Origin: an uncultured Saprospiraceae bacterium
Lineage (GTDB): Bacteria; Bacteroidota; Bacteroidia; Chitinophagales; Saprospiraceae
DNA length: 64,000 nt
Reading direction: 5' to 3'
Assembly: GCA_937926205.1 (NCBI GenBank)
Contig: CALEYL010000050.1
Coordinates: 38,816 to 102,815, forward strand
Program-made: the position numbers and the translations under genes
Notes under the pieces: model-generated
Databases searched by the model: none
Told to the model about the DNA's origin: nothing
What the model saw: the letters and a program-made list of their open reading frames with translations, nothing else
Shown here: positions 56,522 to 64,000 of the stretch, piece by piece
How the letters are laid out: each line of letters opens with the position of its first letter
Numbering within the stretch: position 1 is the stretch's first letter

Positions 56522-59500
56522 ATGGCTGACAAAACGCAGAACCAAAACTACTGGTATAAAGACGGAATTTTCTACGCGCTCCACATTCGCTCTTTCTACG
56601 ACAGCAGCGGTAATGGCATCGGAGATATGGAGGGTTTGATTCAGAAATTGGATTACCTGGAAGATATGGGGGTCAATTGTTTGTCGCTCATGCCTTTTTA
56701 CGACTCTCCTTTAAAGGATGACGGCTATGACATCTCTGATTATATGAGTGTTCATCCTGAATACGGCACTTTGGAAACGTTTCAGCGTTTGCTTGAAGAA
56801 GCGCATAAACGAGGGCTTCGCGTCATCATTGATTTGATGATGAACCATACTTCAACAGCGCACGAATGGTTTCAGCGCGCCCGAAAAGCGCCTGCCGGAT
56901 CGCCTGAACGCGATTATTATGTCTGGAGCGACAGCCAGGACAAATACAAAGAAGCGGGAATTCTGTTCAGCGATTACGAAACCTCGAACTGGGAATGGGA
57001 CAATGCAGCGCAGGCTTATTACTGGCATCGCTTCTATAGCCATCAGGCGGACTTAAACTACCGCAATGAACTGGTTCGGGAAGAAATCCGCAAGGTCATC
57101 GATTTCTGGTTCGATATGGGCGTGGACGGACTAAGAATGACTTCCATTGCATTCATTTTCCAGCGCGAAGGCACCGATTGTGAAAATTTGCCGGAGGTTC
57201 ACGAATACCTGCGCGAGCTAAGACGTTATGTGGATCGTCGCCACCCGGGTAAAATATTGCTGGCAGAAAGCAATCTCTGGCCGGAAGATGCGGCTCAATA
57301 CTTTGGGAAAGCGGACGAATGTCACATGAATTACCACTTCCCGTTGATGCCGCGCTTGTATGTGGCTTTGCAGGCAGAAGACCGCTACCCTGTAACGGAT
57401 ATCATGCTGCAAACCCCCTCTATTCCCGACAGTTGTCAATGGGCGCTATTCCTGCGCAACCACGACGACCTGACGCTTTCCATGGTTACGGAAGAGGAAC
57501 GCGACTATTTGTATAAGATTTTTGCACAAGACCATAGTGCCAAAGTGAATGAAGGCATTCGCCGTCGCCTGGCGCCTTTACTGGCCAATGACCGCCGCAA
57601 AATAGAACTGCTGAACAGCCTCCTGTTTTCCCTCCCGGGCACTCCGGTGATTTACTACGGGGATGAAATTGGTATGGGCGATAACATTTATCTCGGTGAC
57701 CGGAACAGCGTGCGCACGCCAATGCAATGGAATGCCAACCAGAACGCAGGGTTTTCAGAAGCCAATCCGCAAAAGTTGTTTCTTCCCGTTATCCGTGACC
57801 CCATGTACCGCTACGAAACGGTGAACGTTGAAATTCAGAACAACAACCCTTCATCCCTGCTCTGGTGGATGAAAAACCTCATTTCCATGCGCAAAAGGTT
57901 AAAGGCGTTTGGGTGGGGTAGCACCGAGTTTCTGGAAACTGACAACAGTAAAATTCTGAGTTTTGTGCGCTCCTATGAAGGGGAAAGCATCCTGGTTATG
58001 TGCAACCTTTCCCGGTATTCGCAGGCGGTAAAATTAGACCTCAAAAGGTTTAAGGGGGTTCAACCGGTCGAAATTTTCAGCCAGAACCGCTTTTTTGAAA
58101 TAGGAGATGAAGCTTACCAGTTCACCCTGGGCCCTTATGGCTACTACTGGTTCCTGATCGAGCAGGGAGAAGAAAAAGACGACGTGCCGAAAGAGCGCGC
58201 CATCCCATCGCTGGAAGCCGATGTGGCCTGGAAGGACTTTTTTCAGAACTATCCCGCCCGCCGAAACTTTGAAAAGCGGGTTTTGCCTAATTACATGCGT
58301 TCCTGCCGTTGGTATGGAGGCAAATCGAAAAAAATTGTTGCCCTCAATTCGCGCCGGGCGCCTGCGATTCAGGTCGAAGACGAAACCGCTTATTTGCTAA
58401 ATGTCGAAACCCGCTATACCGATGGCCTTCCGGAAACTTATTTCCTTCCGGTGCTTTTTCTGACCAATCCGGAAGACATGCTGCGCTTCCTGAAAAATGA
58501 ACCGCAGAGTGTCCTCTGTTACCTGAAGACACCGGATAAGGAAGGCATTCTTATTGATGCCATCTACGATGAGGCATTTCGGAATGAACTGTTCTGGCTC
58601 ATTCGAAACGGTATTTCTGTACCCGTCTCTGACGGGATGCTGCACTTCGAACCCGGGCGCATGCTTCAGGAACTGAAAGTGGAAAAGGTGGACATTGCTT
58701 CTGAAATCCTTCGGGCGGAGCAGAGCAATACGTCTGTTATCTACAACAACCAGTTTTTTTTCAAGATTTACCGGAAGTTGGATACCGACATCAATCCCGA
58801 CCTCGAACTGGTGCGCTTTTTGTCGGAAAAAACCAATTTTGACAACTCGCCCCGCTACAGCGGCGGCATCCAGCTGGAAGACCGGATTGAAAAAACCTAT
58901 ACCATCCTTGGTCTGCTGCAAAATAAAATCCCCAATCAGGGAGAAGCCTGGACAAGCATGCTGGAAACGCTCAACCAATACTACGAGCAGGTGCTTTTGT
59001 TGCCCCGGAATGCCGCATTGCCGGAACTGATTCACCGCGAGCGCCTTTATTTTGACGACCTTCCGGAAAACATGAAAGCACTCATTGGCGCAGAAGCTTA
59101 CGAGCGCGTGACCCTGCTGGCCCGCCGAACCGCTGAAATGCACATCGCGCTGTCTACGGCAAGCGAAGATGACAAAGCTTTTGCTCCGGAGCGTTTTACG
59201 CAGCACTACCAAAGATCCATTTATTCCGGCCACCGGAAACTCGTGAGCGAAACATTCAGCGCGCTGGAAGAACGCTTGAAAAGCCTGCCCGAACACGTGG
59301 CTCGTGAAGCCCGCGCCGCACTCGACCTGCGTGAAGACATCCTCCATTGTTTCAACGAAATCTACAGCCGAAAAATCGAAGCTTACAAAACCCGTATCCA
59401 CGGCGATTACCACCTGGGACAGGTGCTCTTCAACGGCCGCGACTACTTCATCATTGACTTTGAAGGCGAACCCATGCATTCCATCAGCGAGCGCCGCCTG

Positions 59501-59878
59501 AAAAAAACGCCGTTTAAAGACGTCGCCGGGATGATTCGTTCTTTCCATTATGCCGCTTACGGGCAGCTGTTGCTGAATCAAAACTACCGCAAAGACGACA
59601 TGGCGCTGCTGGAACAATGGGCCTACCAGTGGTTCCACTACATCAGCCGATTCTTCCTTACGGCCTACTTAGACCGGGCTAAAGACAATAGCTTCATCCC
59701 TTCTGATGATGGCGACGTTCAGTTGCTGCTCCGGACTTATATGCTGGAAAAAGCCATCTACGAAGTAAGCTATGAAATGAATGCCCGCCCTGAATGGCTG
59801 CGCATTCCGCTTCGCGGGGTGATGAATGTGATGGAAGCTTATTTGGAAAAAGGAGAAGAAGCGGAGGGAAAAGGATAG
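56522..59878 (+). CDS. treS: Trehalose synthase-maltokinase fusion with altered GH13 nucleophile
   Basis: The 1118-residue protein starts at the ATG at 56522; a TTG 15 codons upstream is unlikely. Residues about 8-545 match trehalose synthase (GH13): YDISDY, DLMMNHTS, DYYVWSD, HRFYSHQADLNY, and YYGDEIGMGDNIYLGDRNSV. The acid/base Glu is E249 (LLAESNLWPED), and H314-D315 are kept in FLRNHDD. However, the nucleophile motif, normally GFRLDAV, reads GLRMTSI with Thr at 207 (codon ACT at 57140). Hydrolase or isomerase activity is therefore doubtful. Residues about 580-1118 match maltokinase: CRWYGGKSKK near its start, IHGDYHLGQVLF and IIDFEGEP near its end, so kinase motifs look intact. Known TreS-Mak pairs turn trehalose to maltose and then maltose 1-phosphate for GlgE. 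Here only the phosphorylation step is secure. The gene is divergent from the hybrid regulator. Confidence 0.85.
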   Translation: MADKTQNQNYWYKDGIFYALHIRSFYDSSGNGIGDMEGLIQKLDYLEDMGVNCLSLMPFYDSPLKDDGYDISDYMSVHPEYGTLETFQRLLEEAHKRGLRVIIDLMMNHTSTAHEWFQRARKAPAGSPERDYYVWSDSQDKYKEAGILFSDYETSNWEWDNAAQAYYWHRFYSHQADLNYRNELVREEIRKVIDFWFDMGVDGLRMTSIAFIFQREGTDCENLPEVHEYLRELRRYVDRRHPGKILLAESNLWPEDAAQYFGKADECHMNYHFPLMPRLYVALQAEDRYPVTDIMLQTPSIPDSCQWALFLRNHDDLTLSMVTEEERDYLYKIFAQDHSAKVNEGIRRRLAPLLANDRRKIELLNSLLFSLPGTPVIYYGDEIGMGDNIYLGDRNSVRTPMQWNANQNAGFSEANPQKLFLPVIRDPMYRYETVNVEIQNNNPSSLLWWMKNLISMRKRLKAFGWGSTEFLETDNSKILSFVRSYEGESILVMCNLSRYSQAVKLDLKRFKGVQPVEIFSQNRFFEIGDEAYQFTLGPYGYYWFLIEQGEEKDDVPKERAIPSLEADVAWKDFFQNYPARRNFEKRVLPNYMRSCRWYGGKSKKIVALNSRRAPAIQVEDETAYLLNVETRYTDGLPETYFLPVLFLTNPEDMLRFLKNEPQSVLCYLKTPDKEGILIDAIYDEAFRNELFWLIRNGISVPVSDGMLHFEPGRMLQELKVEKVDIASEILRAEQSNTSVIYNNQFFFKIYRKLDTDINPDLELVRFLSEKTNFDNSPRYSGGIQLEDRIEKTYTILGLLQNKIPNQGEAWTSMLETLNQYYEQVLLLPRNAALPELIHRERLYFDDLPENMKALIGAEAYERVTLLARRTAEMHIALSTASEDDKAFAPERFTQHYQRSIYSGHRKLVSETFSALEERLKSLPEHVAREARAALDLREDILHCFNEIYSRKIEAYKTRIHGDYHLGQVLFNGRDYFIIDFEGEPMHSISERRLKKTPFKDVAGMIRSFHYAAYGQLLLNQNYRKDDMALLEQWAYQWFHYISRFFLTAYLDRAKDNSFIPSDDGDVQLLLRTYMLEKAIYEVSYEMNARPEWLRIPLRGVMNVMEAYLEKGEEAEGKG

Positions 59879-59925
59879 TTGGCAGGTGGATGGAGCAGGT
59901 TGCTTTTTTTAGTTGGCAGTTGTTT

Positions 59926-60178
59926 AGTTGGCAGTTGGCAGGGGCATTATGCCTGGGATGGACAGCAGTCTTTTGCATGGGCAGATGCGCCGGTTACTAA
60001 ACTTCCAAAAGTTTGGTAACCGTTTATGGAGTAGTTGTCAAGATGAGTGAGAAGTTGGCAGTAATTGAGTTGGCAGTTGGCAGGGGCATTATGCCTGGGA
60101 TGGACAGCAGTCTGTTTCATGGGCAGAAGCGCCGGTTGCTAAACTTCCAAAAGTTTGGTAACCGTTTATGGCGTAGTT
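59926..60178. repeat. Direct duplication of a 111-bp unit
   Basis: Copies at 59926-60036 and 60068-60178 are the same length and differ at about five positions. Each contains the inverted repeat GGTTAC..AAACTTCCAAAAGTTT..GTAACC (59992-60021 in copy one) and begins with repeated AGTTGGCAG. It is probably a mobile or expanding intergenic element. Confidence 0.85.
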
Positions 60179-60535
60179 TTCCAGTATTAAAGGGTTGAAA
60201 AAGTGCCTTTGATGGGAAGATGCTTTTCAGAACTCCGCTGGCCGAATGCTTTTAATCAGCAGCGGGTGCACTCCAATACAACTGCTTGTTGCTTGTCATT
60301 CCCGCGAGGGAATCTGCGAAGTCCTACAAAGTGCTTCGTGGCTTTTACGATGATTCTCTTTGTGTTTAAAGCATTAATAGACAGGTGTTTGTGATTAAAT
60401 TCATCAACTGCCTTGATGTTGTATTCCCCTGTTGGGATGGCAAGCCTGAGGAAATGATAATCTGCCTAAGAATATCAGTAGAAAAATACACGATGCAATG
60501 CAGTTCATAGGGACCGATGATTTGCTAAAAATCCC

Positions 60536-60543
60536 TAATTTTG
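60536..60543 (+). promoter_or_regulatory. Candidate -7 element of the DinB-family gene
   Basis: TAATTTTG matches TAnnTTTG and leaves a leader of under 25 nt before the ATG at 60566. No -33 partner was found. Confidence 0.45.
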
Positions 60544-60565
60544 ATCGACACCAACACCGAATAAC

Positions 60566-61018
60566 ATGCACGCAGCCCGCACCTACCTCCTGGATCAGTT
60601 TCGCCGCACTTTTGATGGGGAAGCCTGGCACGGCCCTGCTTTGATGGAAGTTTTGAGCAGCATCCCTGCCGAGCACGCAGAAAAACGCCTTGGCAACAGC
60701 CACTCGATGGGGGAGTTGATGGGGCATGTGCTGGCCTGGCGGGAATTTGCCATCGAAAAACTCGAAGGGGATGCCGAATACAAGGTGTCCGAAGAAGAGA
60801 ATTTTCCGGTCGTCACGGCCGAAAACTGGCCGGCTGTTCTTGCGCGCCTGGAAGCCTCCCAGCACCGCCTGCTGGAAATGATCAAATCCATGAGCGATGA
60901 GAAGCTGGATGAAGTTGTGCCCGGCAAAACGCACACTTTTTCGGTGCTGCTGCACGGCTTGGTGCACCACGATGTGTACCATTTGGGGCAGCTGGTTTTG
61001 ATGAAGGGATATCTGTAG
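60566..61018 (+). CDS. DinB-family metal-dependent protein
   Basis: The 150-residue cytoplasmic four-helix-bundle protein is of usual DinB/YfiT length. The likely metal-binding His residues are in SMGELMGHVLAWR and in HGLVHHDVYHLGQL near the C-terminus, matching the H...HxxxH layout of the family. Characterised members are thiol (bacillithiol or mycothiol) transferases or have unknown function. No partner is evident here. The start ATG at 60566 follows a -7-like element. The family is clear; the reaction is not known. Confidence 0.85.
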   Translation: MHAARTYLLDQFRRTFDGEAWHGPALMEVLSSIPAEHAEKRLGNSHSMGELMGHVLAWREFAIEKLEGDAEYKVSEEENFPVVTAENWPAVLARLEASQHRLLEMIKSMSDEKLDEVVPGKTHTFSVLLHGLVHHDVYHLGQLVLMKGYL

Positions 61019-61044
61019 GTTTAAGTTAAGTAGTGCTTGTCTAT

Positions 61045-61177
61045 TTAGTCTGTGTCTGAACTTTAGAGTTCGAGGACAAGGCGCGCGAAGGCCCAAAAAA
61101 TAGAAGTTTACTCAAGTAAATGACTGTTTTTGGGGCTGAGCGTAACGCAGTAATCGGGCTATAAAGACAGACACTAA
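61045..61177. repeat. Long imperfect palindrome, MITE-like
   Basis: Near-mirror ends (TTAGTCTGTGTCTG and AGACAGACACTAA) and inner arms (GCCCAAAAAATAG and CTGTTTTTGGGGC) surround a centre TTTACT-CA-AGTAAA at 61107-61120. The right end overlaps the stop codon of the GNAT gene by a few bases. No transposase is present; it could also act as a terminator for the convergent genes. Confidence 0.6.
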
Positions 61178-62265
61178 GTAAACCCGCAATCCCCGTCCCC
61201 ATCCTGAATCTCAAAACCTTCATCAAAACTTTCCGCTTCAAAAACTTTAGAGATGAGGTAATGCCGCCGCACTTCCCGCTTTAGAAAAAACAGGCTTCTG
61301 TACTGCCGCAGTTGGGTAACCAGCGCCGGATGAAACACCGTAAAAGCATTGACGCGCCAGCGGTGTAAGTGAAAAAGCAGCACCTTTAAAACAGCGTCAC
61401 TTGCCTCGCCCGCATAACAAAAAGGCATTTTCAAAAAGCGGTTTCGTTTGGAGAATACGAGAAAAGCAATCAGCCGTTGCTCCCGGTCTTTTACTTTAAC
61501 GCCATAAAAATCAAAGGATTGGTCGGTCGAAGAAAAGTGGTAGCGTTTTCCAAAATCGTCTTTTTCCGGCGCTGAAAGCACCCAGGGATTTTGAAGCATC
61601 CAATTCAGTTCTGCGGCGCCTTTTCTGAACCCCTGTTTGTGGCGTGTACGTTCGATAAAATGCGCTGTTTCCTCATCTACTTCGGTTACGTATTCCAGCT
61701 TCAAATCGCCGATTCCAGGCTTTTTCAGTAAAAACCGTACATCCAGCACCCAATTGGCGAAGGTGTCAAAAGCTTTGAACAGGAAGGCCACTTTTTTCAG
61801 GCCAGGACTGCGGTGGGCGAGTAGGTTATACAGATCGGAACGGAGGTAGAGCCGGACGCCTTTTTTGATTTGAAAATCCCGGAAAAGTCCGGTTTTATCG
61901 TACAGTTTTTTTGCAGGGACTGTAAATTCGGTAGCCAGGAGTTTTTGCCCCCAGGCATCAAAACAATGTTTCAGCAGCAGTTGCGCGATTTGTTTGCCGC
62001 GGTGTTCGGGCGCGATCCAGAGGCAGGACATCCACCCGCATTTCAGGCCGCCGTTCATACGATCTGGTAAAACGCCGAGGTAGCCTACAAGCGCTGTACC
62101 TTCGTAAGCCAGCAGAAGCAGCACGTCTTCCACTTCTGCCCGGGGATTGCGGATTTGCGACCACGCCCTATGCCGGGAAATCGGAATCACCGGCGACTGC
62201 TCATAAGCCTCCGAATAGAGGTACTCCGCAAGGGTTTTTTTGTTTAATAATTTGATTTCGATCAT
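61174..62265 (-). CDS. GNAT-family N-acetyltransferase
   Basis: The 363-residue protein is longer than a single GNAT domain. Residues about 20-140 hold the acetyl-CoA fold: VEDVLLLLAYEGTALVGYLGV, then CLWIAPEHRGKQIAQLLL with the R/Q-x-x-G-x-G/A-like pyrophosphate loop. The C-terminal 200 residues look like a second, degenerate acyltransferase-type half (RLIAFLVFSKRNRF). Its ATG overlaps the stop of the deacetylase gene by 4 bp (ATGA), so they are translationally coupled. Placement with a polysaccharide deacetylase and another GNAT suggests modification of a cell-surface glycan. Substrate unknown. Confidence 0.78.
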   Translation of the reverse strand: MIEIKLLNKKTLAEYLYSEAYEQSPVIPISRHRAWSQIRNPRAEVEDVLLLLAYEGTALVGYLGVLPDRMNGGLKCGWMSCLWIAPEHRGKQIAQLLLKHCFDAWGQKLLATEFTVPAKKLYDKTGLFRDFQIKKGVRLYLRSDLYNLLAHRSPGLKKVAFLFKAFDTFANWVLDVRFLLKKPGIGDLKLEYVTEVDEETAHFIERTRHKQGFRKGAAELNWMLQNPWVLSAPEKDDFGKRYHFSSTDQSFDFYGVKVKDREQRLIAFLVFSKRNRFLKMPFCYAGEASDAVLKVLLFHLHRWRVNAFTVFHPALVTQLRQYRSLFFLKREVRRHYLISKVFEAESFDEGFEIQDGDGDCGFT

Positions 62266-63299
62266 GTTCTGCGTATGCTGTTTCTGCCTGCCAGTGCTTT
62301 TAACAGGTAGTAAAGGTACTCGTTGTTCAGCACTTCCCGGGCACTCAGGTTGCCTGCTTCAAAAGGTATGCGCTGGATGTGCTGTGGGTATTGGTCCTGC
62401 TTCATCCCGGCACAGCCAAAAGAGAGGTTAACGCGCGGTTCCTGCTCGTACAAATTTTGAAAAAAAGCTGTCGATACCCCATAATCGGTGAAAGGAAAGG
62501 CGAAAGTCCGGTAGGGTAGGGCAAAGCGGGTACAAATGTCGGTTACGCTCGTTTTGGTCTGCCGGACCTGCTCTTCCAGACTCAAAAAACGGTATTCCGG
62601 ATGGTCGCAGCTGTGGGCGCCGAAACAGAACCCCCGGTTTTTCAGGGCGTTTATCTGATCGCTGCTCAGGTAAGGTTGATGTTCTGTCAGAAATCTGCTG
62701 AAATCGAGGTCCACCAACTTGGCCAGTTCGTCCAGCGCACTGCGGTTTTGGTAAGAAATGGACAACAAGGTTTGGCGAAAACCGGCATTTCGGGCTGGAG
62801 CGTATTGCAAAAACCATTCCTTAACGGCTTCGCTCTTTAGCAACTGTTGTTGTCGCTCCAAAGCACCAATGAGCAGACTGGCTTTGTATCTGAAAAACAA
62901 GTCCTTATTGTCCACAAAATCGCTGTTCAGAAAGCAGATGGCCTGGATGCCTTTTTGCAAAAGCAGGGGCGCAATCAGGTCGTGAAATTCGCGAAGGCCG
63001 TCGTCGAAGGTCAGCAGAAAACTGTTGTGTTTGGGAAGAGTGCCCTCCTGTATCAGCTTTTCCAGCTCCGGCGCCCCGATTGGCCGGTAGTTTTTGAGTA
63101 AAAAATCCAGATCTGCTTCAAACTGCCGGCGCGATTTCACGGAATACAAATGCCGGATGTGTTCCGGTTTTTCGTCGGAAACCGTATGGTAAAGCGGCAC
63201 GATGAAACTCTGCCCGCTCCAGCTCGCCAACCAACGCGTCGGAAGCAGTGCACCCGGTATTCTGAATAGTTGAAGAAAAGTATTTCGGTATCCGGCCAT
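62262..63299 (-). CDS. Polysaccharide deacetylase (NodB-type) family protein
   Basis: The 345-residue protein starts at the ATG at 63299; an upstream in-frame TTG at 63332 is unlikely. NodB motif one is LLTFDDG with D99 and D100, and motif two is HSCDHPEY, the metal-binding His pair. The sugar-binding region before motif one reads VPLYHTVSD. An insertion of helices between motifs (FRYKASLLIGALERQQQ) is typical of cell-envelope members. These enzymes remove N- or O-acetyl groups from polysaccharides. There is no clear signal peptide, so its site of action is uncertain. It is the middle gene of a three-gene unit with two GNAT proteins. Confidence 0.85.
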   Translation of the reverse strand: MAGYRNTFLQLFRIPGALLPTRWLASWSGQSFIVPLYHTVSDEKPEHIRHLYSVKSRRQFEADLDFLLKNYRPIGAPELEKLIQEGTLPKHNSFLLTFDDGLREFHDLIAPLLLQKGIQAICFLNSDFVDNKDLFFRYKASLLIGALERQQQLLKSEAVKEWFLQYAPARNAGFRQTLLSISYQNRSALDELAKLVDLDFSRFLTEHQPYLSSDQINALKNRGFCFGAHSCDHPEYRFLSLEEQVRQTKTSVTDICTRFALPYRTFAFPFTDYGVSTAFFQNLYEQEPRVNLSFGCAGMKQDQYPQHIQRIPFEAGNLSAREVLNNEYLYYLLKALAGRNSIRRT

Positions 63300-63353
63300 G
63301 ATGGTCAAACTTAGGCTTTTTGAGTGCAACAACCAACGGCAGCGGTATGAAGT

Positions 63354-63905
63354 TTACCATTCCCAGGCTACAATGCTCCAGTCTACGCCGTCAGGATCCA
63401 AATAACGATGAACTTCCGTAAAACCGATCCGATGGTGTGCCTTGATGGAACGGGGGTTACTGATGGCGATTTCTGTGATCGCAAAATCGTATTTATTTTG
63501 GAAATGTTCTCGGTAAGCCGCATAGCAGGCATCCAGAATGCCCTGTCCCCGGTATCTTTTGTCTACACAAACCTGTCCAACGACGAGGTAGTGGTAGTCG
63601 GCGATGGTTTTACCCCGAAACTGAACCCGATCAAACACATCAAACATGGGCAATAATATGGGAATGTCTGCTTTTGATTTGGCTGTCATGGCCAATAAAT
63701 AAGCAATGACTTCGTCCTCGTCTTTGGCAATGAGGTGCGGCTCAATGTCGTGCAGTTGCCTGAGGTCTTCAAAAGAGTGAGAAACCGTTACAAAACCCTG
63801 GCTGAGTACCTCTTCCTGCGCCAGATTCAGGGCCAGGTTGCGCTTTTGAAGGTTTAATATTCCCCTCAGTTCATCATCCGTTTTGGAAGTGGTATAGGTG
63901 ATCAT
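63354..63905 (-). CDS. GNAT-family N-acetyltransferase
   Basis: The 183-residue single-domain protein starts at the ATG at 63905. The core shows EVIAYLLAM, then VGQVCVDKRYRGQGILDACYA with the RGQGI pyrophosphate-binding loop, and AITEIAISNPRSIKAHHRIGF, which is the C-terminal GNAT signature. The deacetylase gene begins 54 bp downstream on the same strand. Substrate unknown; a role in surface glycan or small-molecule acetylation is only suggested by the neighbours. Confidence 0.85.
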   Translation of the reverse strand: MITYTTSKTDDELRGILNLQKRNLALNLAQEEVLSQGFVTVSHSFEDLRQLHDIEPHLIAKDEDEVIAYLLAMTAKSKADIPILLPMFDVFDRVQFRGKTIADYHYLVVGQVCVDKRYRGQGILDACYAAYREHFQNKYDFAITEIAISNPRSIKAHHRIGFTEVHRYLDPDGVDWSIVAWEW

Positions 63906-63914
63906 GGATGGGTA

Positions 63915-63957
63915 GCAAGGTTAAAGTAAGTCAAGGTTAAAGGAGAAAGGTTAAAGT
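63915..63957. repeat. Triplicate AGGTTAAAG short repeat
   Basis: AGGTTAAAG occurs three times within about 45 bp upstream of the last gene. On the minus strand this gives TAACCTTG, one base from the -7 consensus, so it may include that gene's promoter. Confidence 0.4.
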
Positions 63958-64000
63958 AGGGCAGATTGCTTGTTGGAGCAATATTCCCTGTCTAAAATCT

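Larger units (their letters stand above)
59879..60565. other. Repeat-bearing gene-free region
   Basis: The 687 bp include a duplicated 111-bp unit, a small hairpin at 60298-60313 (ATTCCC GCGA GGGAAT) and a promoter-like element for the DinB gene. No reading frame looks real. Confidence 0.65.

Noticed and set aside
58397..59638. Long open frame of 413 codons on the minus strand inside the TreS-maltokinase gene
   Set aside because: It is antisense to conserved kinase motifs, has no recognisable domain, and arises from codon bias of the real gene.
52293..59878. Polysaccharide utilisation locus suggested by the hybrid regulator and a GH13 gene
   Set aside because: No SusC/SusD pair or secreted glycoside hydrolase is present, and the GH13 protein is a cytoplasmic TreS-type fusion without a signal peptide.

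Overview
The window comes from a gliding or surface-adhesive member of the Bacteroidota, most likely Saprospiria or a close relative. This is inferred from gene content: type IX secretion (T9SS) sorting domains of both kinds, very large SprB-type repeat proteins, a one-protein hybrid two-component system, and -7 promoter elements of the Bacteroidota form TAnnTTTG. Coding density is high and base composition looks near-balanced, except for an AT-rich stretch at about 1250-3400. No rRNA, tRNA, CRISPR array, complete insertion sequence or prophage was seen.

Layout. (1) 1-5181: a secreted TPR-CHAT protein (its 3' end lies off the left edge) followed by a papain-like lipoprotein protease, both on the minus strand. 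(2) 5408-8437: a malic enzyme with a phosphotransacetylase-like tail and a PnuC-type transporter. (3) 9055-22007: two tandem paralogous adhesins of 2223 and 2066 residues. They have different N-terminal heads, about 18 and 17 Ig-like repeats, and the same CHU_C-type sorting tail. (4) 22372-26934: two small membrane proteins, a divergent TetR regulator with a palindromic operator, and a secreted Asp-box beta-propeller protein. (5) 27310-28776: a secreted protein of unknown function. (6) 29108-51940: four tightly spaced minus-strand genes covering 22.8 kb. In transcription order they encode an outer-membrane barrel, a 2097-residue TANFOR/FN3-like protein, a 745-residue FN3 protein and a 4156-residue adhesin with about 44 SprB repeats and a type A sorting tail. 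A hybrid two-component regulator (52293-56351) lies just upstream in the same direction. (7) 56522-59878: a trehalose synthase-maltokinase fusion whose GH13 nucleophile position carries Thr. (8) 60566-63905: a DinB-family protein and a GNAT / polysaccharide deacetylase / GNAT operon.

The window's theme is cell-surface display. Three giant T9SS cargo adhesins, an apparent display operon and a membrane-spanning regulator sit together. The two observations most worth testing are the four-gene barrel/TANFOR/FN3/SprB operon as a possible dedicated adhesin system, and the trehalose synthase domain that lacks its catalytic Asp while the fused kinase looks intact. Intergenic regions hold several short repeats: a perfect 36-bp inverted repeat, a 111-bp direct duplication, a 33-nt hairpin present at two loci and a long imperfect palindrome.
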